A stretch of DNA of 64,000 nt from an uncultured Spirochaetales bacterium (GTDB taxonomy: Bacteria; Spirochaetota; Spirochaetia; Sphaerochaetales; Sphaerochaetaceae): assembly GCA_934276485.1 (NCBI GenBank), contig CAKQTE010000040.1, forward strand, positions 8,036-72,035. Reading direction: 5' to 3'. Both the position numbers and the translations under genes were made by a program. A model generated the notes under the pieces. The model worked only from the letters and a program-made list of their open reading frames with translations, had not been told where the DNA came from and did no database searches. Shown one piece after another: positions 27,230 to 36,565 of this stretch (within the stretch, counting starts at the first letter, position 1; each line of letters starts with the position of its first letter).

Positions 27230-28673
27230 TAAAAAGAATATAGTTTATATTTTATCAGATCAGCATAATCCTTTGATTATGGGAGCTGCTGGAGATAAAT
27301 ATGTAAGAACTCCCAATATAGATTCTCTCTATGCAAGAGGAACAGGTTTTGACAATTGCTACTGTGCATCTCCTTTGTGTGTTCCTAGTAGATCCACAAT
27401 ATTGTCAGGAAGATTGCCTTCAAAAACAGGTGTTTACAATAATATGCAGGCACTCTCTTCTTGCGAGGCAACATTCCCTGCTGCATTAACTGATTCCGGA
27501 TACGAAACAGTATTGGCAGGAAGAATGCACTTTGTTGGCTGGGACCAGTGGCATGGATATGAGAAGCATCTTGTAGGTGATATTACTCCATGTTTTGTCG
27601 GCGGAGACAACGAAAGGGAAATCTATGGGGATTTCATGCGCTCTTCAGGGCAGAACATGACATCTATCAAGAAGTCTGGCGCTGGTAGAAGTGCTGTTCT
27701 TGATTATGATGAGGATGTAACATCCTCTGCATGTAAATTCTTAGAAAATAGAACAGATGATAGGCCTTTGTTTCTAACTGTCGGTTTCTACGGTCCTCAT
27801 TGTCCTTATATTGCACCAAAGGAGTTGTATGATTACTACTATAATCTTCTTCCTGAGTTGGATTTCTTTGATAAAGAAGATAAAGCAAAGATGCATCCTG
27901 CAATTCAGAAGTGGTATGAGAATCGTAAGCTAGAAGTTACTCCTGGTGATGTAAGGAGAATTAGAGCTGCATACTATGCAATGGTTGAGTTGATGGATGG
28001 TTATGTTGGAAGAATTCTTGAGACTGTTGATAAAACACTTGGCTTGGATAACACATTGATTATCTATACATCTGATCATGGCGATAACATCGGAGAGCAT
28101 GGTCTCTTCTGGAAAACCAATTTCTATGAAGGTGCGGGACGTGTTCCTGCCGTTGTAATGGAGGATGGCGGAAAAAGAAAGGGTAGAAGAATAAAGGAAA
28201 ATGTATCCTTATTGGATATTGCTCCTACAGTTCTTAATTATGCAGAAGCAGAAGCTCTTCCTGAATATGATGGTATTGACTTGGGGCCTGCTTTAAGAGG
28301 TGAAGAACAGCTTGATGCAGAAAGGCCGGTAGTATCACTATGTAGTGATATCAAAGGTGATAACCCTAGTATGATGGTTAAATGGAAGAATTATAAATTC
28401 ATTCGTCATGCAGGTTATAAGGATGTTCAATTGTTTGATTTGGAAAAAGATCCTAATGAAGTCAATGATTTGGGCTGTGATCCAAACTATGAAGAACTAC
28501 GAACCTACCTAATGAATATTTCAAATCAATATTGGAATGAAGAAAAGAGCCTATATGAATTAGGTGTTGCAAAGCGACATTTTGCCCTGATGAAGAAATG
28601 GTTCAATATCGTTCAGCCAGAATTGGTTGGTGAATGGCGAGGCGATCCCGCAAATAATTATCTTGTCGATTAA
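27222..28673 (+). CDS. Cytoplasmic type I sulfatase
   Basis: A 483-residue sulfatase of the formylglycine type. Cys53 in LCVPSRSTILSGR is the residue that an anaerobic maturase would oxidise; Asp13 in LSDQHNP and TSDHGDNIGEHG supply metal ligands. There is no signal peptide, so it would act inside the cell on an imported sulfated compound. Choline-sulfatase/arylsulfatase-like proteins are close in pattern. An ATG at 27222 is preferred to the GTG at 27219 because of spacing to CAGGA. It is the last gene before a terminator at 28740. Confidence 0.88.
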   Translation: MNNKKNIVYILSDQHNPLIMGAAGDKYVRTPNIDSLYARGTGFDNCYCASPLCVPSRSTILSGRLPSKTGVYNNMQALSSCEATFPAALTDSGYETVLAGRMHFVGWDQWHGYEKHLVGDITPCFVGGDNEREIYGDFMRSSGQNMTSIKKSGAGRSAVLDYDEDVTSSACKFLENRTDDRPLFLTVGFYGPHCPYIAPKELYDYYYNLLPELDFFDKEDKAKMHPAIQKWYENRKLEVTPGDVRRIRAAYYAMVELMDGYVGRILETVDKTLGLDNTLIIYTSDHGDNIGEHGLFWKTNFYEGAGRVPAVVMEDGGKRKGRRIKENVSLLDIAPTVLNYAEAEALPEYDGIDLGPALRGEEQLDAERPVVSLCSDIKGDNPSMMVKWKNYKFIRHAGYKDVQLFDLEKDPNEVNDLGCDPNYEELRTYLMNISNQYWNEEKSLYELGVAKRHFALMKKWFNIVQPELVGEWRGDPANNYLVD

Positions 28674-28739
28674 GAGGTAGTTCCTCTTTGAAATTATAGT
28701 TCTGAAAGGAATACATTATTAATCCCCCCTTATGTTTTT

Positions 28740-28777
28740 GCCCAATTGGTCTTGTCCGTGATTGATTGGGCTTTTTT
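28740..28777 (+). terminator. Rho-independent terminator after the sulfatase
   Basis: GCCCAAT and ATTGGGC (28740-28746/28765-28771), extended by G-U pairs, are followed by TTTTTT. Good intrinsic terminator. Confidence 0.85.
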
Positions 28778-28794
28778 ACTGTCTTTGGATGCAT

Positions 28795-28914
28795 AAATAT
28801 TCAGACACTCTGATGAATATTTATTCAGAAATGGGGTAAAAACACAGAAAAATAGAATTTTTATTAATTTTTTCATAAAAACTATTGAATAATATTTCAT
28901 AAAGTATGTATATA
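28795..28914 (+). promoter_or_regulatory. Repeats and promoter of the amino-acid ABC operon
   Basis: AAATATTCA (28795-28803) and TGAATATTT (28814-28822) form a perfect inverted repeat containing a nested TCAGA/TCTGA, and a further ATTCAGA follows, suggesting a regulator-binding cluster. A promoter TTGAAT (28885-28890), spacer 18, TATATA (28909-28914) lies downstream, 40 bases before the gene. Confidence 0.45.
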
Positions 28915-28955
28915 TATACAAGAATTCTTAAAAGCATTATTTAAGGAGTAGGATT

Positions 28956-29774
28956 ATGAAAAAGGTATCTAAAGTTGTTATTTTGGCATTGGCATTTTTG
29001 CTTTTCTCTTCAACAGTTTTATTTGCAAATGGTGCAAAGGAAAGTGGTTCAGTATTAGCTAAGATCAAGCAGAGCGGAAAGCTTGTCGTTGGAACAGAAG
29101 CTCAGTATGCTCCTTATGAATTTAAAGATGCAAATGCAAATATCGTAGGATGCGATATGTTCCTCGCAAAGGAAATTGCTGATCATCTTGGCGTTAAGCT
29201 AGAGATTGTTGATATGGCATTTGATGGACTCATTCCAGCTATTCAGTCTGGTCAGATTGATATTAGTATTGCTGCATTCACAAACACTCCAGAACGTGCA
29301 GAAATTGTTGATTTTTCGGATATCTACGAAGAGAGCATTCAATATCTAGTTGTAGCTGCTGGAAACGAGGATGTTTATACTTCTGTTGATTCTCTTGCAG
29401 GTAAGAAAGTAGGTGCTCAGAGGGGAACATTGCAGTCACAGCTTATCAAGAAGGTATTTACTAAGTCTGAGCTATTTGAACTTGCAAAGTATCCAGAGCT
29501 TGCAATCGAGGTTAAGAATGGCAACATTGCAGGTTTGGTAGTAGATGCTGCAGTAGGTGATGCTATTGTCGAATCAAGTGATGGAAAGCTTGTAGTATCA
29601 AACTATAAATTCGATTCAAAAGAAGCTAGCTACGGAAAATCAATCGTCATCAAGAAGGGGAATGAGGATCTTGTTGCAGAGATTAACAAGGTAGTACAGA
29701 AGGTTCTCTCTGATGGTTCTTACCAGAAGGCTTGGGACGAAGCTGTAGCACTTCAGAAGGAGCTAGGACTCTAA
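28956..29774 (+). CDS. Polar amino-acid ABC transporter, substrate-binding protein
   Basis: A 272-residue periplasmic binding protein (SBP family 3). The signal peptide ends LFANGAKES, the style common in spirochaetes; the mature part has KLVVGTEAQYAPYEF, IVGCDMFLAKEIA and GQIDISIAAFTNTPERAE, all typical of glutamine/arginine-type binders. AAGGAG precedes the ATG. First gene of a three-gene ABC operon. Confidence 0.93.
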   Translation: MKKVSKVVILALAFLLFSSTVLFANGAKESGSVLAKIKQSGKLVVGTEAQYAPYEFKDANANIVGCDMFLAKEIADHLGVKLEIVDMAFDGLIPAIQSGQIDISIAAFTNTPERAEIVDFSDIYEESIQYLVVAAGNEDVYTSVDSLAGKKVGAQRGTLQSQLIKKVFTKSELFELAKYPELAIEVKNGNIAGLVVDAAVGDAIVESSDGKLVVSNYKFDSKEASYGKSIVIKKGNEDLVAEINKVVQKVLSDGSYQKAWDEAVALQKELGL

Positions 29775-29775
29775 T

Positions 29776-30468
29776 ATGGGATTCTTCGAGCAGATCTTTG
29801 TATTACTTGATAAGTATTCATTATTCTTTCTAGAGGGTGTGAAGAACACCCTTATCATAGCAGCTCTCAGCGTTTTGCTGGGAGCAATCTTTGGCACATT
29901 GATGGCTATCATGAGAATGTGTAAGATCAAGCCTTTAAGATGGCTTGCTGCTGCGTATATTGAGTTTGTGCGTGGAACCCCTCTTATGGTTCAATTGATG
30001 TTCATTTTCTATGGACTACCAATGGCAGGAATCACATTTCCTGATGTCGCATGGATTCCAAACTTCTCTCGTTTTATGGCAGGAATCATTGCAATGAGCA
30101 TGAACAGCTGTGCATATGTAGCAGAGGTAATCAGATCTGGTATCCAGGCTGTTGATGATGGACAGATGGAAGCTGCTAGAAGTATTGGTTACAAGTATGG
30201 AGAGGCAATGCGTCTTGTAATTCTTCCACAGGCTATCAAGAACATCCTTCCAGCTCTTGGAAATGAGTTCGTTACTGTAATCAAGGAATCTTCAATTGTA
30301 TCTGTAATCGGTATTGCAGACTTGATGTTCAGAACAAACGATGTTATCGCAGTTACATATAGAAGCCTTCCTTGTTTGGCAATTGCTGCTTGTATATACT
30401 TTATCTTGACTTTCCTAAGCAGCAGATTGATTGGCTTGTTTGAAAAGAGGATGAAACATGACAGATAA
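29776..30468 (+). CDS. Polar amino-acid ABC transporter permease
   Basis: A 230-residue HisMQ-type permease with five transmembrane segments, the [12 protein letters not shown] signature and the [25 protein letters not shown] loop (split here by its Ala-rich start) that contacts the ATPase. It begins 1 base after the binding protein and overlaps the ATPase gene. Confidence 0.93.
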   Translation: MGFFEQIFVLLDKYSLFFLEGVKNTLIIAALSVLLGAIFGTLMAIMRMCKIKPLRWLAAAYIEFVRGTPLMVQLMFIFYGLPMAGITFPDVAWIPNFSRFMAGIIAMSMNSCAYVAEVIRSGIQAVDDGQMEAARSIGYKYGEAMRLVILPQAIKNILPALGNEFVTVIKESSIVSVIGIADLMFRTNDVIAVTYRSLPCLAIAACIYFILTFLSSRLIGLFEKRMKHDR

Positions 30469-31195
30469 GAGCATTATTCAAGTAAAAGATCTATATAAGA
30501 GCTTTGGTTCCCTGCAGGTCTTGAATGGAATCTCAACAGAATTCAAGGAACAGCAGGTTGTTTCCATGATCGGTCCTTCTGGTGGTGGAAAGAGTACTTT
30601 CTTGAGATGTTTGAATCTTTTGGAAACTCCAACATCTGGCCAGATTATCTTTGACGGAGTGGACCTATGCGCAAAGAAGGTCGATATCAACAAGCATCGT
30701 CAGAAAATCGGTATGGTTTTCCAGCATTTCAATCTATTCAATAACATGAATGTATTGAAAAACCTTACTTCCGCTCCAATTAGAATCAAAGGCATGAGTA
30801 AGGAAGAGGCTGAGGCTAAGGCCGTAGACTTTCTAAAGCGTATGGGACTAGAGGACAAGGTCAATAACTATCCAAGTCAGCTCTCTGGTGGACAGAAGCA
30901 GAGAATTGCTATCGTAAGATCTTTGATGATGGAGCCAGAGGTAATGCTTTTTGATGAGCCTACTAGTGCATTGGACCCTGAGATGATCGGGGAGGTACTG
31001 GATGTAATGAAGGACCTTGCCAATGAAGGTATGACAATGATCATTGTTACTCACGAAATGCGTTTTGCTCGCGAAGTCAGTGACAGGGTCTTGTTCTTGG
31101 ACGGTGGAAAGATCGATGAAGATAGACCTGCAGAGGAGTTCTTCTCAGATCCTCATAGCCCAAGACTCATTAGCTTCTTGGAGAAAGTTCTATAA
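30458..31195 (+). CDS. Polar amino-acid ABC transporter ATPase
   Basis: A 245-residue GlnQ-type ATPase: Walker [11 protein letters not shown]-loop VFQHFNLF, signature LSGGQKQR, Walker [13 protein letters not shown] and the switch histidine in VTHEM. It completes the uptake system; the following aminotransferase may use the imported amino acid. Overlaps the permease by 11 bases. Confidence 0.94.
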   Translation: MTDKSIIQVKDLYKSFGSLQVLNGISTEFKEQQVVSMIGPSGGGKSTFLRCLNLLETPTSGQIIFDGVDLCAKKVDINKHRQKIGMVFQHFNLFNNMNVLKNLTSAPIRIKGMSKEEAEAKAVDFLKRMGLEDKVNNYPSQLSGGQKQRIAIVRSLMMEPEVMLFDEPTSALDPEMIGEVLDVMKDLANEGMTMIIVTHEMRFAREVSDRVLFLDGGKIDEDRPAEEFFSDPHSPRLISFLEKVL

Positions 31196-31230
31196 AGCAA
31201 ATAATACAACTTAGATAATCATATATATTC

Positions 31231-31249
31231 AGGCCTCTTAGCGGGGCCT
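31231..31249 (+). terminator. Weak stem-loop terminator after the ABC operon
   Basis: AGGCCTC and GGGGCCT pair (one G-U) around TTAGC; the following sequence TCTATTA is only partly T-rich. Confidence 0.45.
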
Positions 31250-31287
31250 TCTATTAAATACTTTTGTTTCGAAATATGGAGAAAACT

Positions 31288-32466
31288 ATGCCAATATTGA
31301 GTGAAAGAGTAGGAACATTTACAGATTCTGTTATCAGAAGAATGACACGTATAAGTGACGCATGCCCAGGAAGTATCAATCTATCACAAGGTTTTCCTGA
31401 CTTTGATCCTCCACATGAGCTACTTGATAGCCTAGAGAAAGTTGCTCACACTGGTCCTCATCAATACTCAATAACATATGGGGCTGAGAACTTCCGAGAA
31501 GCTCTTGCAAAGAAAGTAAGAAAATCAATGAATAGGGATATCAATCCAGAGACTGAGATTTGCGTTACCTGCGGTGGCACAGAGGCTATGATGTGCACGA
31601 TGATGACAATTTGCAATCCTGGAGATAAAGTCTTGGTTTTTTCCCCATTCTATGAAAACTATGGCGCTGATGCGATTTTATCTGGTGCAACTCCTATATT
31701 CATTCCTCTTGAGCCTCCTACATATTCATTTGAAATTCAGAAAGTAGAAGATGGCTTCAAACAAGGCGCGAAAGCTATCATTGTTTGCAATCCTTCAAAT
31801 CCTTGTGGAAAGGTATTTACTCGTGAGGAGTTGAGTCAAATAGGAGAGCTTGCTTTGAAATACGATGCTTTTGTTGTTACAGATGAAGTCTATGAACACA
31901 TCATCTATGAACCATATAAGCATATTTCTGTGGCATCTCTTCCTGGTATGTTTGATCACACTATTACATGTAATTCACTGTCAAAGACATATTCGATCAC
32001 AGGTTGGCGTCTTGGATATATCATAGGGCCAGAGTCTGTGATAGAGGGTGCAAAGAAAGTTCATGATTTCTTGACTGTTGGAGCAGCAGCTCCTCTGCAG
32101 GAAGCAGCGGTAGCTGGTCTTACGCTACCAGAAAGTTACTATGAAGATCTTGGACACCTATACACAGAGAAGAGAGAATACTTCTTGTCTGGACTAGACA
32201 GAATTGGTTTGAAGCATAACACTCCACAGGGCTCGTACTTTGTTCTCGTTGATATTTCAGACTTTCTAGCACTTGAACAATTCTCTGGTTGGACAGATTT
32301 GGAGTTCTGTGAATGGATGATCAAGGAAATTGGTGTTGCAGCTGTTCCTGGTTCAAGTTTCTTCAGAGAAGATGTAAACAATCTTATTAGACTTCATTTT
32401 GCCCGCAGCAAGGAAACGCTTAAAGAAGCTCTATCAAGATTGGAAAAGCTTGGTGCTTTGCTATAA
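31288..32466 (+). CDS. Class I PLP-dependent aminotransferase
   Basis: A 392-residue fold-type I aminotransferase. Visible are NLSQGFPDFDPP, the NPSNPCGK motif, DEVYEHI, the PLP-lysine segment SLSKTYSITGWRLGY, and the C-terminal arginine in RLHFARS. Aspartate/aromatic or kynurenine-type specificity is possible. The ATG at 31288 has GGAG 6 bases upstream and is preferred to earlier in-frame starts at 31264 and 31276. It follows the amino-acid ABC operon. Confidence 0.9.
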   Translation: MPILSERVGTFTDSVIRRMTRISDACPGSINLSQGFPDFDPPHELLDSLEKVAHTGPHQYSITYGAENFREALAKKVRKSMNRDINPETEICVTCGGTEAMMCTMMTICNPGDKVLVFSPFYENYGADAILSGATPIFIPLEPPTYSFEIQKVEDGFKQGAKAIIVCNPSNPCGKVFTREELSQIGELALKYDAFVVTDEVYEHIIYEPYKHISVASLPGMFDHTITCNSLSKTYSITGWRLGYIIGPESVIEGAKKVHDFLTVGAAAPLQEAAVAGLTLPESYYEDLGHLYTEKREYFLSGLDRIGLKHNTPQGSYFVLVDISDFLALEQFSGWTDLEFCEWMIKEIGVAAVPGSSFFREDVNNLIRLHFARSKETLKEALSRLEKLGALL

Positions 32467-32487
32467 CGATTTTGCGTCTAATGATTC

Positions 32488-33789
32488 TTAAACAAGAGAA
32501 TCATCGAGTAGAAAATCGATTATTCCTATATTTAGAATGCCTTGTTCATCGTACCAGCGTTTTCTTATATCGTGACGTACGATGATCTTGGGAAATGAAT
32601 CTCCTGTCAATGAAAATGGCTTGTTTTCAGTGATTGCTTTCTCGTCAGATCCTAGAGCGTATGCTGATTGTATATAAGTTTTTTTGCCACCACGAGTTGC
32701 AATAAAATCAATCTCCCTTGCTCTCTGTTTAGGTTTCCCATTTCCATCTTTCTCATAGTCATAGACAATGCCAATATCTACAGCACACTCACGGATAATT
32801 AATTCATTGTATATGATATTCTCCATGATATGAGTCATCTCTTGCTGCCTGAATCCAATACGAGCATTTCTTAGGCCAACATCCTCTGAGTAGTATTTAT
32901 TTGGGTAGTCAAAGTAGTTTTTGCCTTTAACATCATAGCGTTTGCACTCTGAAAACAAAAAGGCATCCGATAGATGATTTATATATGACTTAATTGTATT
33001 TAGTGATACAAGTTCATCTCCATTTCTTCTTTGTTTTGTATTTATTGCATCTGCAACTTTCGTAGGATTTGTCAAAGAGCCAATAGAAGAACAAAGAAGA
33101 TCCAAAACAGAAGAAAGAACGTCTTCTCTTTTGATGTGTTTTCGTTCGACAATGTCTTTCAAATACACTTCTTGAAAAAGAGATTGCAAATAGTTCATCT
33201 TTGCACTTTCTGTTGTTCTTGAAAGGAGCAGGGGCATTCCTCCATAGAATGCATATTCATCGAATGCATCTTGTTTGTCGCCACCGACAGAATTGTAGTA
33301 TTCAGAGAAACTTAATGGATGGACTCTGATCTCGTCACTTCTTCCTCTGAATTCTGTCAGAATGTCAGAGGATAGCATCTTGGAATTGCTTCCTGTTACA
33401 TAGATGTCCAAATTGGGCAAGGATCTCAAATCATTGAGGGCATCATAGAATGTAATCCTTTTGCCATCTTTGTTGTATGGATTTGCCACTTCATCAGACA
33501 TTTGAATCTCATCTACAAATAAATAGTATTCTTCAGATTTCCCTTCTACGATTGAACGCACGAAAGATGCAAGCTCCAATGGATTTCTATAGCGAATGTC
33601 TTTTGCTAGATCAAGTTCAAATGAAAGAATGTGACTTTTATCGACGCCTTGTTCTAGTAGATAGTTATAAAAGATATTGTGGAGAAGGTAGGACTTGCCA
33701 CATCTTCTAATACCGGTAATAACTTTTACCTGTCCATCCCGCATGTATGAGATTAGTTTATTCAAATAGCAATCTCGTTTAACTTCCAT
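32488..33789 (-). CDS. AAA_14/DUF4143 ATPase
   Basis: A 433-residue ATPase with Walker A TGIRRCGKSYLL (about residue 20), Walker B YYLFVDEIQM, a sensor region YVTGSNSKML, and a C-terminal DUF4143 domain carrying a nuclease-like EIDFIATRGGKKTYIQ stretch. The family is common, often standing alone; its role is not established. Two 42-base palindromic elements surround its promoter region (see 33799 and 33894). Convergent with the aminotransferase. Confidence 0.88.
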   Translation of the reverse strand: MEVKRDCYLNKLISYMRDGQVKVITGIRRCGKSYLLHNIFYNYLLEQGVDKSHILSFELDLAKDIRYRNPLELASFVRSIVEGKSEEYYLFVDEIQMSDEVANPYNKDGKRITFYDALNDLRSLPNLDIYVTGSNSKMLSSDILTEFRGRSDEIRVHPLSFSEYYNSVGGDKQDAFDEYAFYGGMPLLLSRTTESAKMNYLQSLFQEVYLKDIVERKHIKREDVLSSVLDLLCSSIGSLTNPTKVADAINTKQRRNGDELVSLNTIKSYINHLSDAFLFSECKRYDVKGKNYFDYPNKYYSEDVGLRNARIGFRQQEMTHIMENIIYNELIIRECAVDIGIVYDYEKDGNGKPKQRAREIDFIATRGGKKTYIQSAYALGSDEKAITENKPFSLTGDSFPKIIVRHDIRKRWYDEQGILNIGIIDFLLDDSLV

Positions 33790-33798
33790 AACAGCACT

Positions 33799-33840
33799 CC
33801 ATTGAAATCTTCTCTAGTAAATTGTACTACATTTCAATAG
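33799..33840. repeat. 42-base palindromic element, copy 1
   Basis: Arms CCATTGAAA (33799-33807) and TTTCAATAG (33832-33840, one mismatch), spanning 42 bases. It starts 10 bases upstream of the ATPase start codon and covers a minus-strand TACAAT -10. An inner TAGTA/TACTA pair is present. Confidence 0.5.
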
Positions 33841-33893
33841 AAAAGCATATTATTTTCTAAAAGACCGTAATTGTGATATAGAATTTGATAATT

Positions 33894-33935
33894 CCATTGA
33901 AAAGTAAGCAAGAAAACTTGCCAAGTTTTCAATGG
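33894..33935. repeat. 42-base palindromic element, copy 2
   Basis: Arms CCATTGAAAA (33894-33903) and TTTTCAATGG (33926-33935), again exactly 42 bases, with a near-palindrome GAAAACTTGcCAAGTTTTC (33912-33930) inside. It lies 10 bases past the MATE stop and might also serve as that gene's terminator. Confidence 0.5.
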
Positions 33936-33945
33936 AGATAATCTG

Positions 33946-35319
33946 CTACTGGGCAAGAACCGTATTTAGCCAATTGCCTCTAATTAATCTATATAGGAAT
34001 ATGATACCTCTGAAGCATAGTTCTATTGTCATTGAAATCCATACTCCGACAACACCGAATTGTCTTGTGAACAAAAGGACAGTTAGAACTCTTACGCCCC
34101 ACATCGATACTAGGTTCATATAGAAAGGAACCTTGCTGTCACCAGCACCACGAAGTGCTCCGATAGCAACTATACTTACTGCAAATAGAGGCTCTGAGAA
34201 AGAAACAATCTTCAAGACTCTGGAACCAAGTTCTATTACTTCCTGATCATGTGTCAAAAGACCTGTTAAGAATGGTGCGAAATAGAATAGAAGGGATGCT
34301 GTTACAACAACCAATAGAAATGACATCAATACAGATAGATATGCAAAACGCTTTGCCATATCTTTTCGTCCTGCACCCAAGCTTTGTCCTACCATTGCAG
34401 TGGCAGCTGATGAAATTCCATATGCAGGAAGATAGCAAATACCTTCTGTCTGTACTGCAACGTAGTTACTTGCAATTGCGACAGCGCCCATGGATGCAAC
34501 AACGCCAGTAAGGACTATCTGAGCTAGCGATATTGTGATTCTTTCTAGTGCAGATGGAGTTGCTATATATGCAAGATTCTTCATTGTGCTTTTCCTAAAA
34601 TGCCAATCATCATCCTTCGTAAGCTTCAATACACCTTTTCCCTTGATAGTGAACAAGAACAATATGATCGCTGTTGTTGCCATCGCAAGTCCTGTTCCAA
34701 GGCTAGCTCCCTTAATACCCATGCCAGCGCCATATAGTGTGATTCCTCCAACTTCTCTTGTTTGATAGATGAAGATCAAATTGAATATAACATCCAGCAC
34801 ACACATTCCGATATTCATCAATGAAGGCAATAGGATATTGCCACTACATCTGAGAATCGATGAATATAGAGCAGATGCAAGCGAGAATGGCAAGAAGAGA
34901 GCGTAGATCTGGAAATAAGCTGTAGCATTGGCTCTTAGAGCTTCTTCTGCTCCCAACATCTTTGGTAGCCCAAATCCAATAAGGTATGCAATAAAGGCTA
35001 GAAGAATGCCGAAATACACATTGAACTTTATAGCTTGGCACAAAACAGAGCGTGCATCCTTGTTCTTTCCTGCACCAATCATCTGAGCAACTTGTACAGA
35101 GAATCCTATTGCGACTGCACTTGTGATTCCTCCAATAAGCCATGTGGAGGATGCTACAACTCCAATGGAAGCTGTTGCTTCATGGCCAAGAGAACCAACC
35201 ATCGCAGTATCGATATAGCTCATTGCAGTATGAGCAAGCTGCTCGAGTATTGCTGGAGTCGACAGGGAAAGCACTAGTGCTATTTGTGTGGAAAGTTTTA
35301 TCTTTGAGCCATTTCTCAT
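33946..35319 (-). CDS. MATE-family efflux transporter
   Basis: A protein of about 457 residues with 12 transmembrane segments, starting STQIALVLSLSTPAILEQL and continuing SYIDTAMVGSLG, a good match to the MATE N-terminus. The start is uncertain: ATG codons at 35319, 35340, 35346 and 35373 are in frame, none with a good ribosome site. The frame stays open to 35667, but that extension overlaps the divergent FkbM gene and does not look like MATE sequence. Likely exporter of drugs or metabolites. Confidence 0.85.
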   Translation of the reverse strand: MRNGSKIKLSTQIALVLSLSTPAILEQLAHTAMSYIDTAMVGSLGHEATASIGVVASSTWLIGGITSAVAIGFSVQVAQMIGAGKNKDARSVLCQAIKFNVYFGILLAFIAYLIGFGLPKMLGAEEALRANATAYFQIYALFLPFSLASALYSSILRCSGNILLPSLMNIGMCVLDVIFNLIFIYQTREVGGITLYGAGMGIKGASLGTGLAMATTAIILFLFTIKGKGVLKLTKDDDWHFRKSTMKNLAYIATPSALERITISLAQIVLTGVVASMGAVAIASNYVAVQTEGICYLPAYGISSAATAMVGQSLGAGRKDMAKRFAYLSVLMSFLLVVVTASLLFYFAPFLTGLLTHDQEVIELGSRVLKIVSFSEPLFAVSIVAIGALRGAGDSKVPFYMNLVSMWGVRVLTVLLFTRQFGVVGVWISMTIELCFRGIIFLYRLIRGNWLNTVLAQ

Positions 35320-35434
35320 TTCCTGGCTTATTTCTAACATCTTCATACTTGTCGATAGTACAGCATCTTTCATTCTTTGACAAAGAGATACGACAACTGC
35401 TTGTTTTTGTGTATCATTATCTAAGAGGCTTGTT

Positions 35435-36466
35435 TTGGAATTTTGGGAAAGAATAGCAACTAGTGATGCACCAATAGTCATATATGGAACCGGAAATGGT
35501 GCTGATATGTTTCTTGATGAGGCGGCTGCGCGTGGCATAAGAGTCAATGGCTGCTTTGCATCCGATCTCTTTGTGCGCTCAAGGACTTTCAGGGGATTCA
35601 AGGTTCTTTCATATAGTGATGCACGCCACATCTTTGGAAAGATGTTCGTTGTGTTGTGCTTTGGCACTCACGATCCTCTTGTTATTGCAAATATCCAGAG
35701 AATAGCACAGGAAAATGAGCTATATATGCCAGATTTGGTAAGAGATGATGAGGCCAATTTGTTTGATCTTAAATATTGCCAAAAGCATAAAGAAGAGATT
35801 GAATTTGCATATTCCCTTCTTGCAGACGATATGAGCAGAAAGAGCTTCAAGAGCATCATTGATTATAGGATCACAGGAGACATTTCATATCTTTTGGAAG
35901 ACCAAGTAGATGATATAAGTGCGTGGAAAGAACTTTCGTATGATCAAGATGAAGTATTTGTTGATTGCGGAGCATACAATGGAGACACTATCTCTCGCTT
36001 TAAATCCATTGTTTCCTCTTATGAGGCTATATATGGCATAGAGCCAGATCGAAAGACATTCAAGAAGCTTGAGAGAGCAACAGAAGGACTGGACAATCTG
36101 AAACTATGCAATGCATTTGTATCAGACTATGTAGGATCAATTCCGTTTGTCAGCGGAAAAGGAAGGGGCTCTACATATTCAGCTACAGGTGAGCTAATTG
36201 ATGTTGTGACTGTCGATTCAATCCTAAAAGGATCTCGTGCAACTTTAATCAAATATGATACTGAAGGCTTTGAAAAAGAAGCTCTAAAGGGGAGCTATGA
36301 AACAATATCCAATTATAAGCCGAAGTTGATAGTCTCTGCTTATCATAAGATCCAGGATATATTCACGCTTCCTCGTCAAATCTACGAGATGAGACAGGAC
36401 TATACATTCAAACTCAGAAAATCCAAGAGTATCCCATATTGGGATAGCTGTTATTACATCTATTGA
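35435..36466 (+). CDS. FkbM-family methyltransferase
   Basis: A 343-residue protein. The N-terminal half begins VIYGTGNGADMFLDEAAARG, a Rossmann-like sugar-nucleotide or GNAT-independent binding segment often found in spirochaete FkbM proteins. The C-terminal half is the methyltransferase: FVDCGAYNGDT motif, IEPD, and LIKYDTEGFEKEALKG. It would methylate a small molecule or glycan. The TTG start has AGAGG 6 bases upstream. Divergent from the MATE gene. Confidence 0.85.
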   Translation: MEFWERIATSDAPIVIYGTGNGADMFLDEAAARGIRVNGCFASDLFVRSRTFRGFKVLSYSDARHIFGKMFVVLCFGTHDPLVIANIQRIAQENELYMPDLVRDDEANLFDLKYCQKHKEEIEFAYSLLADDMSRKSFKSIIDYRITGDISYLLEDQVDDISAWKELSYDQDEVFVDCGAYNGDTISRFKSIVSSYEAIYGIEPDRKTFKKLERATEGLDNLKLCNAFVSDYVGSIPFVSGKGRGSTYSATGELIDVVTVDSILKGSRATLIKYDTEGFEKEALKGSYETISNYKPKLIVSAYHKIQDIFTLPRQIYEMRQDYTFKLRKSKSIPYWDSCYYIY

Positions 36467-36491
36467 TTGAACAAAAACTCTTTTTTCTCTA

Positions 36492-36560
36492 TCCTCTTTG
36501 GTGCGGAGTTCGTACATTCCTGGAAATCCTTCGCATAAGAAAAGAAAACTATAAAGAGGA
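36492..36560 (+). promoter_or_regulatory. Structured leader that pairs with the ribosome site of the queuosine-precursor transporter
   Basis: TCCTCTTT (36492-36499) is perfectly complementary to AAAGAGGA (36553-36560), the ribosome site of the next gene. Between them TGCGGAG (36502-36508) and CTTCGCA (36529-36535) form a 7-base hairpin followed by an A-rich linker. This resembles a translational riboswitch; the gene's function makes preQ1 or a related base the likely ligand, but it does not match the preQ1-I or -II layouts I know. Confidence 0.45.
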
Positions 36561-36565
36561 AATCA

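Noticed and set aside
35320..35667. Long N-terminal extension of the MATE frame
   Set aside because: It overlaps the divergent FkbM gene in antisense and does not resemble MATE sequence.
36492..36560. A standard preQ1-I or preQ1-II riboswitch
   Set aside because: The order of the paired segments does not match either class; kept only as an unidentified structured leader.
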